From Micrococcaceae bacterium UBA4005 (lineage in GTDB: Bacteria; Actinomycetota; Actinomycetes; Actinomycetales; Micrococcaceae), in contig DGBL01000116.1 of the NCBI GenBank assembly GCA_002384315.1, positions 23,316 to 30,099 of the forward strand: a DNA stretch of 6,784 bases. Reading direction: 5' to 3'. The notes below the pieces were generated by a model. The model was not told the DNA's origin. It saw only the letters and a list, made by a program, of their open reading frames with translations, and searched no databases. Below are positions 1-6,135 of this stretch, piece by piece. Position 1 is the first letter of the stretch. Every line of letters starts with the position of its first letter. The position numbers and the translations under genes were made by a program.

Positions 1-755
1 GTCAGTGGCAGACGACGTGCCGCGGCGCCGAAGAAGATGAGCGGAACAGCAGTGACCGCGCCGGAGGCCGCCATGATCCAGAAATGGGCAGGGCCTTCGG
101 TGAGGAGTGTCCCGCCACCGGAGGTGTTGAGCCAGAGCATCACGGCCAGCCCGATTGGCGCCAGAAGCGCAGTTTCGATGCTGAGGCTCGATACCGCGTC
201 CACCCGCACTCCGACGTTCTTCTTGACGAACCCGTACAGGCCGAATGACAGGGCGAGAGTCAGTGCAATCCAGGGGATCGAGCCGTAACCTACCGCCAGG
301 ACCAGGACGGCGACAGCTCCGCAGCCGATGGCTGCCCACTGCAGCGGCCGGAGCTTTTCGTGCAGCACCAGCACCCCGAGCAGAACGGAGACGATGGGGT
401 TGATGAAATAGCCGAGGGCGGCTTCGATCGCGTGGCCGGTGGTCACCCCGTAGGCATAGACGAACCAGTTGACGCCTATCAGCGCAGCCGCGACGGCAAG
501 CGTTCCGACGATCCGCGGTGAGCTCACAGCGACGATCAGCCGTGGCCACGATTTCATGGCTGAGACCAGCACTGCGCAGAACAACAACGACCACACCACG
601 CGGTTCGCCACGATCTCCAGGGCGCTAGCCGGCAGCAGGATCATGAAGTACAGCGGCAATAACCCCCATAAGCCGTAGGCGCCGGTCCCAAAAAATATCC
701 CGAGGGAGGTTTCACTCCGGAAAGTACGATCCCGTGTTCTTGCGCCGATACTCAC
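1..755 (-). CDS. rarD: RarD-type EamA/DMT family permease, C-terminus cut by window edge
   Basis: Translating the minus strand from a GTG at 755 gives an unbroken frame of about 251 codons to the window edge. It is a polytopic membrane protein of the drug/metabolite transporter superfamily. The first membrane segment contains AYGLWGLLPLYF (residues 26-37). The RarD signature ALGYFINP lies at 113-120, followed by VSVLLGVLVLHEKLRPLQWAA, and KKNVGVRVDA begins a few helices later. RarD proteins are usually near 300 residues with ten helices, so roughly the last 50 residues are missing. The transported substrate is not established for the family; the E. coli name comes from a chloramphenicol-sensitivity annotation. 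The start is uncertain: no good Shine-Dalgarno precedes 755, a perfect inverted repeat sits just upstream, and in-frame GTGs at 761 and 827 are alternatives. The gene diverges from the reductase gene. Family call is firm; start is not. Confidence 0.93.
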   Translation of the reverse strand, partial: MSIGARTRDRTFRSETSLGIFFGTGAYGLWGLLPLYFMILLPASALEIVANRVVWSLLFCAVLVSAMKSWPRLIVAVSSPRIVGTLAVAAALIGVNWFVYAYGVTTGHAIEAALGYFINPIVSVLLGVLVLHEKLRPLQWAAIGCGAVAVLVLAVGYGSIPWIALTLALSFGLYGFVKKNVGVRVDAVSSLSIETALLAPIGLAVMLWLNTSGGGTLLTEGPAHFWIMAASGAVTAVPLIFFGAAARRLPL

Positions 756-762
756 TCGCACA

Positions 763-781
763 GCAACCGGATCCCGGTTGC
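763..781. repeat. Perfect inverted repeat, 8-bp arms with 3-bp spacer, in the rarD leader
   Basis: The arms are GCAACCGG (763-770) and CCGGTTGC (774-781), separated by ATC. On the plus strand the repeat is followed by TTTTATT, so it looks like a small intrinsic terminator, but no plus-strand gene lies upstream. On the minus strand it ends 7 bases before the GTG at 755, where the ribosome binding site of rarD would be. It could be an operator, a translation-blocking hairpin, or a terminator of antisense transcripts. The symmetry is seen directly; the role is inferred. Confidence 0.5.
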
Positions 782-784
782 TTT

Positions 785-800
785 TATTCCCGAATATTCC
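785..800. repeat. Direct repeat TATTCC x2, 10-bp period
   Basis: TATTCC occurs at 785-790 and 795-800, separated by CGAA, and the palindrome GAATATTC overlaps the second copy (792-799). The 10-bp period puts both copies on the same face of the helix. It lies in the rarD/fprA divergent region, in a short AT-rich patch. It may be a regulator site or part of the rarD promoter; no clear -35/-10 pair could be assigned on the minus strand. Confidence 0.25.
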
Positions 801-839
801 TGCAGCGAGCCTCCCAATGAGATCCACGCCATAGCTTTT

Positions 840-867
840 CCCGCCAACAGGGCGGGCCACTTAGAAT
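840..867 (+). promoter_or_regulatory. Possible fprA promoter: short inverted repeat followed by a -10-like TAGAAT
   Basis: CCCGCC (840-845) and GGCGGG (851-856) form a 6-bp inverted repeat around AACAG. TAGAAT at 862-867 resembles a -10 hexamer and would give a leader of roughly 70 bases before the GTG at 946. No convincing -35 hexamer is found at the right spacing, and the inverted repeat occupies that space, so a regulator could bind there. This is a weak call from pattern only. Confidence 0.3.
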
Positions 868-945
868 GGGACATTGTGCGGCGCTCCAGTGGCTGCACTC
901 TGACGTCTCCGCAGGAGCACACCCACCAGGGAAGAAGGCTTATCA

Positions 946-2370
946 GTGTCTACCTCGACGACTCCGCGTCCGTTGCGGGTTGCGATCGTTGGTGCCGGTC
1001 CTGCAGGCGTTTACGCGGCGGATATCCTGACGAAATCCCAGGGAGTGCAGGGCGGCGATTTCACCGTAAGTATCGACCTGTTCGACCGTTACCCTGCGCC
1101 GTACGGCCTCATCCGGTATGGTGTCGCGCCCGACCATCCGCGCATCAAGGGAATCGTTGGCGCTCTGCACAAGGTATTGGACCGTGGAGATATCCGGTTC
1201 CTGGGGAACGTGGAGTATGGGCGCGATCTCACTCTCGCGGACCTGCGCAGGCACTACGATGCCGTGATCTTCGCAACGGGGGCAATCCGGGATGCGGGCT
1301 TGGACATCCCTGGTATCGGGTTTGAGGGGTCCTTCGGTGGCGCGGACTTCGTGTCCTGGTATGACGGGCATCCCGACGTCGCGCGCGAATGGCCGCTGGA
1401 TGCCAGCCAGATTGCGGTGGTCGGCAACGGGAATGTTGCCCTTGACGTTGCCCGGATGCTCTCGAAGCACGCAGAGGACCTCCTTGCGACGGAGATCCCC
1501 GAGAACGTGTATGAGGGATTGAAGCAGTCGCCGGTGACGGATGTGCACGTATTCGGACGCCGTGGACCGGCGCAGGTGAAATTCACGCCGCTGGAACTGC
1601 GCGAGCTATCGCATTCGCGCGATGTGGATATTGTCCTGTACCCGGAAGACTTCGATTTCGATGCGGCTTCCGAAGCGCAGATCGCCTCGAATAACCAGAC
1701 CAAGACGATGGTCAAAACGTTGACGAACTGGCTGGTGGAGCATGAACCGGGCAATGCCAGCCGTCGGCTTCACCTCCACTTCCTGCATAGTCCCGTGGAG
1801 ATCCTGGACTCGCCAGAGGCTCCCGGCAAAGTCGCTGGCATCCGGTTCGAGCGTACAGAGCTGACCGGCGATGGGGCTGTACGCGGTACCGGAGAGTTTG
1901 TCGACTACCCCGTGCAGGCTGTGTACCGGGCGGTTGGGTACTTTGGCTCAGAACTACCTGATATTGCCTTCGATGAGGCGCGCGGGGTCATCCCTAACGC
2001 GGGCGGACGCATCGTCGAGGCAGGTGGGGCTCCGGTTCCCGGACTGTACTGCACCGGCTGGATAAAGCGCGGTCCGGTGGGACTGATCGGCCATACGAAA
2101 GGCGACGCGCTGGAGACCATCGGATTCCTGCTGGAGGACAGGCTCAATTTGCCAGGCGCGCAGGAACCCTCCGAAGCGGCGGTGACGGACCTGCTGGAGC
2201 AGCGGTCGGTGGAATACACGACCTGGGAGGGGTGGCTGAAGCTGGATGCCCACGAACTTCAGCTGGGCGCGGATTTCGCCTCCTCCGATCCAACCCATAC
2301 CGGCCTTGTTCGCGAGCGCATCAAGGTCGTCCCGAGGGCAGACATGGTGGCCGTATCGCGCGGAGAGTGA
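946..2370 (+). CDS. fprA: Ferredoxin/adrenodoxin-type NADP+ reductase (FprA-like), FAD flavoprotein
   Basis: This 474-residue protein belongs to the adrenodoxin-reductase-like class of ferredoxin--NADP+ reductases, known in mycobacteria as FprA (about 456 residues). These are soluble flavoenzymes that pass electrons between NADPH and ferredoxins, for example to cytochromes P450. The FAD-binding Rossmann motif GAGPAG is at 16-21, followed by the family stretch PAPYGLIRYGVAPDHPRIK (50-68). The NADPH-binding fold has VVGNGNVALDVAR (158-170). The C-terminal FAD-contact motif GWIKRGPVGLIGHTKGDA starts at 371. The GTG start at 946 is supported by AGAAGG at 933-938, 7 bases upstream, and places the FAD motif at the usual distance from the N-terminus. 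No extra ferredoxin domain is fused. No ferredoxin or P450 gene is visible nearby, so its partner is unknown. The gene stands alone between the divergent rarD and a separately started regulator. Confidence 0.95.
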   Translation: MSTSTTPRPLRVAIVGAGPAGVYAADILTKSQGVQGGDFTVSIDLFDRYPAPYGLIRYGVAPDHPRIKGIVGALHKVLDRGDIRFLGNVEYGRDLTLADLRRHYDAVIFATGAIRDAGLDIPGIGFEGSFGGADFVSWYDGHPDVAREWPLDASQIAVVGNGNVALDVARMLSKHAEDLLATEIPENVYEGLKQSPVTDVHVFGRRGPAQVKFTPLELRELSHSRDVDIVLYPEDFDFDAASEAQIASNNQTKTMVKTLTNWLVEHEPGNASRRLHLHFLHSPVEILDSPEAPGKVAGIRFERTELTGDGAVRGTGEFVDYPVQAVYRAVGYFGSELPDIAFDEARGVIPNAGGRIVEAGGAPVPGLYCTGWIKRGPVGLIGHTKGDALETIGFLLEDRLNLPGAQEPSEAAVTDLLEQRSVEYTTWEGWLKLDAHELQLGADFASSDPTHTGLVRERIKVVPRADMVAVSRGE

Positions 2371-2436
2371 CCTCGGCTATGCTTTGATTCATCCTCCTTG
2401 GGAATCCTTGGCGGATCCTTCTGAAGCGGAGCGTCT

Positions 2437-3762
2437 ATGTCGCCGTCCCGACTGCCCGCATCCGGAGAACTTATGTCCCGGATGGTTCAGCAGCGTGCAT
2501 TTGCTGCGCATGAAAGCCTCGAGGATAAGCGCGAGAACCTAGACCGGAACCTGCGAACTGTGGTCCGTGATTCCTGGTTGAGATCCCTGCAGCACCTTCC
2601 TGATCCTGCTGGCGCGCGCGCACGGCTCTCCTACTCCGATGCGGACCTAGAGGCGTACCGCCGCAGCCACCCGCTGGCCGCTGTCATGCCGGTCATCCAG
2701 AAACTGCTCGTCCAACCCAGTATGGACAGTGGGCTCCTAGTGGCGGTGGGGGATGAAAACGGTCGCCTGCTCTGGGTCGACGGGGACCGCTCGTTGCGCA
2801 GGCGCGCCGAGGGAATGCTCTTCGTTGCTGGGGCTGACTGGTCGGAATCGATCGCTGGAACCAGTGCGCCGGGGACAGCCCTGGTCCTGGGAGAAAGCGT
2901 CCAGATTGCCGGAGCGGAACACTTCAATCCGCAGGTGCATCCGTGGAGCTGCACTGCGGTACCGCTCCATGATCCCGACTCCGGAACAGTTCTGGGGGTC
3001 GTGGATATCACGGGGGGTGCCGAAGCGGTGGCAGTCCATACGCTGTCCCTGGTCGAAGCAACGGTAGCCGCAGCCGAAGCGCAGCTTAGTGTCCACCGGC
3101 TCCGCAGCCGGATACCGAAAAACAGCCGCAGCAGCGTGAACGGGGCCGCGCGCACGGAGCTCTACCGGGATACCCTGCAGGTCCTCGGCGTGGACCATGG
3201 GCGGGTCAACGTGAACGGGCACTCCATCGACCTCACAGTTCGTCACGCAGAGCTCCTGCTGCTTCTCGCGCTGAACCCGGACGGCCTCAGCGCCGAGCAG
3301 CTCGCGGCGATGGCGTACCCGGAAGAGGCGTCCGTGACGACGGTACGAGCGGAGATGCTCCGGCTTCGGAAAGTGCTTGCGCAGAACGGCGGCTCGCTGG
3401 TGCCGCGCTCGCGGCCCTACCGGCTTCCAAAGGAGCTGGTTGTCGACGCTGTCCAGGTGCTGAACTATCTTGAACGCGGCGCCCATCGGATGGCACTAGG
3501 AATCTACCGCGGGCCGGTCCTTCCCCGGTCGCAAGCTCCCGCCATTGTTCGGCTGCGCAATGAAATCAGTACGCTGCTCCGTGACGCGGTGATGAATGAT
3601 GCCGCACCGGACGCGCTGTTGAAATATCTCCAACTCCCGGAAGCGGAGTTCGATTCCGAAGCCTGGCGCCTGGCTCTGAAGGTGCTTCCTCCCCGGTCGC
3701 CGAAGCGGGCCTATGCGGTGGCGCACGTCGAATGGCTTGACGAGGAGCTCGGGGCGGGCTGA
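2437..3762 (+). CDS. GAF-domain transcriptional regulator with winged helix and BTAD-like tail
   Basis: A 441-residue putative DNA-binding regulator of a type common in actinobacteria next to aldehyde or alcohol dehydrogenase genes. The N-terminus has the SWLRS helix and HPLAAVMPVIQKLL typical of AcoR-like sensors. A GAF sensor domain follows from about 99 (GLLVAVGDENGRLLWVDGD) through HPWSC (168-172) to GVVDITGG (187-194). There is no AAA+ sigma-54 activation domain and no Fis-type HTH. Instead, after a basic linker, a winged-helix-like region runs about 266-314 (HAELLLLLALNPDGLSAEQL ending in MLRLRKVL), with SRPYRL around 328. A tail with YRGPVLPRSQAP (357-368) resembles the BTAD region of SARP activators. 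Start ATG 2437 has GGAG at 2428-2431; ATG 2473 (residue 13) has an equally good GGAGA at 2464-2468, so the true start is open. It likely controls the exaC gene 101 bp downstream; the inducer is unknown. Confidence 0.88.
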   Translation: MSPSRLPASGELMSRMVQQRAFAAHESLEDKRENLDRNLRTVVRDSWLRSLQHLPDPAGARARLSYSDADLEAYRRSHPLAAVMPVIQKLLVQPSMDSGLLVAVGDENGRLLWVDGDRSLRRRAEGMLFVAGADWSESIAGTSAPGTALVLGESVQIAGAEHFNPQVHPWSCTAVPLHDPDSGTVLGVVDITGGAEAVAVHTLSLVEATVAAAEAQLSVHRLRSRIPKNSRSSVNGAARTELYRDTLQVLGVDHGRVNVNGHSIDLTVRHAELLLLLALNPDGLSAEQLAAMAYPEEASVTTVRAEMLRLRKVLAQNGGSLVPRSRPYRLPKELVVDAVQVLNYLERGAHRMALGIYRGPVLPRSQAPAIVRLRNEISTLLRDAVMNDAAPDALLKYLQLPEAEFDSEAWRLALKVLPPRSPKRAYAVAHVEWLDEELGAG

Positions 3763-3781
3763 ACGTGACCGGCGCCACAAT

Positions 3782-3801
3782 AATGCAACGTGAATGCAAC
3801 G
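3782..3801 (+). promoter_or_regulatory. Tandem AATGCAACG repeat, candidate activator site upstream of exaC
   Basis: AATGCAACG occurs twice, at 3782-3790 and 3793-3801, with an 11-bp period, i.e. one helical turn. A -10-like TAGCCT lies at 3812-3817, and the matching -35 region (about 3789-3794) falls inside the repeat and is a poor hexamer. That arrangement fits a promoter needing an activator bound over or beside -35. The neighbouring GAF regulator is the natural candidate. The repeats are seen; the binding is inferred. Confidence 0.45.
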
Positions 3802-3826
3802 AAGGCGTGCCTAGCCTGAAAGCCAT

Positions 3827-3840
3827 GGACGACGTCGTCC
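3827..3840. promoter_or_regulatory. 14-bp perfect palindrome in the exaC leader
   Basis: GGACGACGTCGTCC is its own reverse complement and lies 23 bp before the exaC start, just after the putative -10. With no spacer it would make a poor RNA hairpin but a good site for a dimeric DNA-binding protein, possibly a repressor or roadblock. GC-rich DNA makes short palindromes fairly common, so this is a moderate call. Confidence 0.35.
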
Positions 3841-3863
3841 TGTGACTTGAAGGAGTTGAACGC

Positions 3864-5387
3864 ATGTCTGTATACGCTCAGCCTGGCCACGAGGGATCAA
3901 AGGTCAGTTTCAAACCGCGCTACGAGAACTGGATTGGTGGCGAATGGGTCGCCCCTATCAAGGGTCAATATTTCGAGAACATCTCCCCGGTCACGGGCAA
4001 GGCCTTCTGCGAGGTTGCCCGGGGAACCTCCGAGGACATCGATCTTGCGCTGGACGCAGCGCACAAGGCCGCACCGGGGTGGGGGAAGACCTCCGTCGCC
4101 GAGCGCGCCGCAGTCCTGAACAAGATTGCCGACCGTATCGACGCCAACCTCGAAATGCTGGCAGTCGCGGAAACCTGGGACAACGGCAAGCCGGTCCGCG
4201 AGACCCTTGCAGCGGACATTCCGCTCGCTGCGGACCACTTCCGGTACTTCGCCAGCGCAATCCGCGCTCAGGAAGGCCGCCTCTCCCAGCTCGACGACGA
4301 TACGACGGCGTATCACTACCACGAGCCGCTCGGCGTGGTCGGGCAGATTATCCCGTGGAACTTCCCCATTCTGATGGCGACCTGGAAGCTGGCGCCTGCC
4401 ATTGCCGCAGGCAACGCAGTAGTCCTTAAGCCGGCCGAGCAGACACCAAGTTCCATCCTTGTGCTGATGGAACTGCTCAGCGACATCCTGCCTCCTGGGG
4501 TCATCAACGTCGTCAACGGCTTCGGCGTCGAGGCGGGCAAGCCGCTGGCATCCTCGAAGCGGATCCGCAAGATCGCATTCACCGGTGAAACCACCACGGG
4601 TCGGCTGATTAGCCAGTACGCGAGCCAAAACCTTATCCCGGTCACGCTGGAACTGGGCGGGAAAAGCCCCAATATTTTCTTCGGTGACGTCGCGGACCAG
4701 AACGATGCTTTCTACGACAAGGCGCAGGAGGGCTTTGCCCTCTTTGCCTTCAACCAGGGTGAGGTCTGCACCTGCCCGTCCCGTGCCCTCGTGCAGGACT
4801 CCATTTACGACACGTTCATGTCCGACGCCGTGGCGCGGGTGGGCAAGATGATCCAGGGCAACCCACTCGACACCGACACCCAGGTGGGCGCCCAGGCCTC
4901 CAACGACCAGCTGGAGAAAATCCTCTCCTACATGGACATTGGCAAGCAGGAAGGCGCCAAGGTGCTGATTGGAGGTGAGCGGATGGCGCTCGACGGCGAT
5001 CTCGCCGGAGGCTTCTACGTCAAACCGACCATTTTCGAGGGAACCAACTCCATGCGGGTCTTCCAGGAGGAAATCTTCGGTCCCGTAGTGTCCGTCACGA
5101 GGTTCTCCGACTACTCGGAAGCCATGGAAATCGCCAACGATACCCTCTATGGTCTCGGTGCCGGCGTGTGGTCCCGTAACGGGAACGTCGCCTACCGGGC
5201 TGGCCGTGAAATCCAAGCTGGGCGGGTGTGGGTGAACAACTACCACGCCTACCCGGCGGGGGCGGCGTTCGGCGGCTACAAGAGCTCGGGCATCGGCCGC
5301 GAGAACAACAAGCTCGCGCTGTCGCACTACCAGCAGACGAAGAACCTGCTCGTGTCGTACTCCGAGGAGCCGCTCGGCTTCTTCTAG
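3864..5387 (+). CDS. exaC: NAD+-dependent acetaldehyde/aldehyde dehydrogenase, ExaC/AldB type
   Basis: A full-length 507-residue aldehyde dehydrogenase, close to the roughly 506 residues of Pseudomonas ExaC. It oxidises acetaldehyde or similar aldehydes to acids in the cytosol, typically during ethanol or amine breakdown. Active-site features are all present: oxyanion Asn166 in IPWNFPI, coenzyme-binding Lys189 in VLKPAEQTP, the FTGETTTG glycine motif (G241), general base Glu263 in LELGGKSP, nucleophile Cys302 in [12 protein letters not shown], and Glu403 in EEIFGPV. The GEVCTC form, the insertion between Glu263 and Cys302, and the ending [20 protein letters not shown] mark the ExaC/AldB subgroup. 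AAGGAG at 3850-3855 supports the ATG at 3864. Its regulator lies upstream and a DUF779 gene downstream, as in many actinobacteria. Oddity: from codon 454 (5223) to the end all 54 codons end in G or C, against 45 of the preceding 60, suggesting the 3' tail has another origin. The reading frame is intact across the change. Confidence 0.96.
   Translation: MSVYAQPGHEGSKVSFKPRYENWIGGEWVAPIKGQYFENISPVTGKAFCEVARGTSEDIDLALDAAHKAAPGWGKTSVAERAAVLNKIADRIDANLEMLAVAETWDNGKPVRETLAADIPLAADHFRYFASAIRAQEGRLSQLDDDTTAYHYHEPLGVVGQIIPWNFPILMATWKLAPAIAAGNAVVLKPAEQTPSSILVLMELLSDILPPGVINVVNGFGVEAGKPLASSKRIRKIAFTGETTTGRLISQYASQNLIPVTLELGGKSPNIFFGDVADQNDAFYDKAQEGFALFAFNQGEVCTCPSRALVQDSIYDTFMSDAVARVGKMIQGNPLDTDTQVGAQASNDQLEKILSYMDIGKQEGAKVLIGGERMALDGDLAGGFYVKPTIFEGTNSMRVFQEEIFGPVVSVTRFSDYSEAMEIANDTLYGLGAGVWSRNGNVAYRAGREIQAGRVWVNNYHAYPAGAAFGGYKSSGIGRENNKLALSHYQQTKNLLVSYSEEPLGFF
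5200..5260. other. Composition break inside exaC (probable mosaic or assembly joint)
   Basis: The last A/T-ending codon in exaC is GCT at 5217-5219; every later codon ends in G or C. The break falls at [13 protein letters not shown], one of the most conserved stretches of this family, where sequences from different species are alike enough for homologous recombination or an assembler mis-join. The exact joint cannot be fixed because the sequence is conserved. Confidence 0.55.
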
Positions 5388-5395
5388 CGGGGGCA

Positions 5396-5429
5396 GCGCG
5401 GGGCGGCAGGCGAGCTCGCCGCCCCGCGC
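5396..5429 (+). terminator. Strong stem-loop after exaC, terminator-like without a U tract
   Basis: Perfect 12-base arms GCGCGGGGCGGC (5396-5407) and GCCGCCCCGCGC (5418-5429) enclose a 10-base loop, 9 bases after the exaC stop. The loop region also contains the palindrome GGCGAGCTCGCC (5409-5420). No run of T follows, so it is either a U-less hairpin of the type proposed for high-GC actinobacteria, or an mRNA-stabilising or attenuating element between exaC and the DUF779 gene. Confidence 0.5.
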
Positions 5430-5434
5430 GACCG

Positions 5435-5446
5435 GCGGCCGGCCGC
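5435..5446. repeat. 12-bp perfect palindrome in the exaC-DUF779 spacer
   Basis: GCGGCCGGCCGC is self-complementary and sits 6 bp after the stem-loop. In DNA this rich in G and C such a palindrome may be chance; it could add to a termination or protein-binding region. Confidence 0.25.
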
Positions 5447-5526
5447 GGCGCCTGGGCCCGGTCGGCCGTCGTACGCTCGCCCCACTCCGCGGCTGTCGCC
5501 GCACTGCGCACGAGGAGGTGCCGAGA

Positions 5527-5934
5527 ATGCTGGATTCCGCTGTCACGCTCGAGAACGAGTCGCTCTCGCGGGTCGCGCTGAGCGACGAGGCTGTCGCACT
5601 CCTGCGCCGCCTGTGGGGGATGCACGGGCCCCTGATGTTCCACCAGTCGGGCGGGTGCTGCGATGGGTCGTCACCCATGTGCTTCCCTGCAGGCGACTTC
5701 CTGACCTCCGCGCAGGACGTGCTCCTCGGTCGCTTCGACATCGCGCCCGCGGGTGAGGAGCCGCAGGAGATCGAGTTCTGGATGAGCTCCGAGCAGTTCG
5801 CCTACTGGAGCCACACCCACCTGACGGTCGACGTAGTCCCCGGGCGCGGCAGCGGCTTCAGCGTCGAGGCGCCCGAGGGCGTGCGGTTCCTCATCCGCTC
5901 GCGGCTCATGGACACGGCGGCTCCGTTCGCCTGA
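5527..5934 (+). CDS. DUF779 family protein, partner of aldehyde dehydrogenase
   Basis: A 135-residue soluble protein of the uncharacterised DUF779 family. The family hallmark FHQSGGCCDGSSPMC is present, with His39, Cys44, Cys45 and Cys52. It is followed by FWMSSEQFAYWSHTH (His96, His98), VDVVPGRGSGFSVE and EGVRFLIRSRL. The conserved Cys and His residues suggest metal binding or a redox role, but no function is established to my knowledge. The length is normal for the family. The ATG at 5527 is preferred over a GTG at 5518, because AGGAGG at 5513-5518 lies 8 bases before the ATG and overlaps the GTG. DUF779 genes commonly follow ExaC-type dehydrogenases in actinobacteria, which suggests a shared job such as aldehyde handling or enzyme maturation (inference). 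CTC and CTG are used equally for leucine (7 each), and only 12 of 135 codons end in A or T, as in the exaC tail. Confidence 0.93.
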   Translation: MLDSAVTLENESLSRVALSDEAVALLRRLWGMHGPLMFHQSGGCCDGSSPMCFPAGDFLTSAQDVLLGRFDIAPAGEEPQEIEFWMSSEQFAYWSHTHLTVDVVPGRGSGFSVEAPEGVRFLIRSRLMDTAAPFA

Positions 5935-5984
5935 ACCTGCGGTCTCGGGCGGTCGCCGTCGGTGGCGGGCGGCAGACTGGGGGC

Positions 5985-6101
5985 GTGTTCATCGTCGTCG
6001 ACCGCAGCCCTCGAGGGGGGATGCTCGTCACCGATGACCACGGAACGGCCGAGGTGCCCGCCGCCGAGCTCGCCGCGACCGCCGCCGCCCGCGAGCGCGA
6101 G
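5985..6101 (+). CDS. N-terminal fragment resembling actinobacterial 3'-5' exonuclease/DNA polymerase
   Basis: From a GTG at 5985 the frame reads VFIVVDRSPRGGMLVTDDHG and continues to VPAAELAATAAARERE (39 codons). This matches what I recall of the opening of the actinobacterial bifunctional 3'-5' exonuclease/DNA polymerase (PolA-like) proteins: a short beta strand, an RGG turn, then VPAAELAA..ARERE, normally followed by a PRWVW motif. Here that continuation is absent and the frame passes into HemY-like sequence, so only the start of the gene would be present. The ribosome binding site is poor (a G run directly before the start). The resemblance is over a short, low-complexity stretch, so an unrelated or non-coding segment is possible. 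It starts 50 bp after the DUF779 stop. Confidence 0.4.
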
Positions 6102-6135
6102 TTCGCCGCCGCCCGCGCGGCCGCGCCCCACGCGC
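6095..6135. other. Junction between actinobacterial-like and gammaproteobacterial-like DNA
   Basis: Upstream text is actinobacterial in style (GCC/GCG/GAG codons, DUF779 gene). From about 6129 the protein is HemY and leucine is almost always CTG. The linking residues FAAARAAAP are low-complexity, coded by repeated GCC/CGC units around a GCGGCCGC at 6117-6124. The frame is preserved across the join, which one joint in three would do by chance. An assembly mis-join at the repeat is the simplest reading; a real insertion or fusion is not excluded. Confidence 0.6.

Noticed and set aside
943..1548. Minus-strand open frame (201 codons) within fprA
   Set aside because: It lies fully opposite the FAD- and NADPH-binding part of a clear FprA protein and shows no family features of its own.
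2401..2420. ATCCTT direct repeat (2404-2409, 2415-2420) before the regulator gene as an operator
   Set aside because: Only six bases match and no promoter could be placed around it; too weak to list as a site.
2437..3762. Annotation of the regulator as a sigma-54-dependent Fis-family activator
   Set aside because: No Walker A, GAFTGA or Fis-type HTH sequence is present; the C-terminal half is of a different kind.
3897..5741. Long antisense open frame (614 codons) opposite exaC and part of the DUF779 gene
   Set aside because: The plus strand encodes two well-recognised proteins with all family motifs throughout; the antisense frame is open only because GC-rich codons avoid stops on that strand. 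Its translation is Arg/Gly-rich with no recognisable domain.
6117..6124. GCGGCCGC (a NotI site) at the HemY junction as a sign of a cloning joint
   Set aside because: It is embedded in repeated GCC/CGC codons, where such an 8-mer arises easily; no vector or adaptor sequence flanks it.
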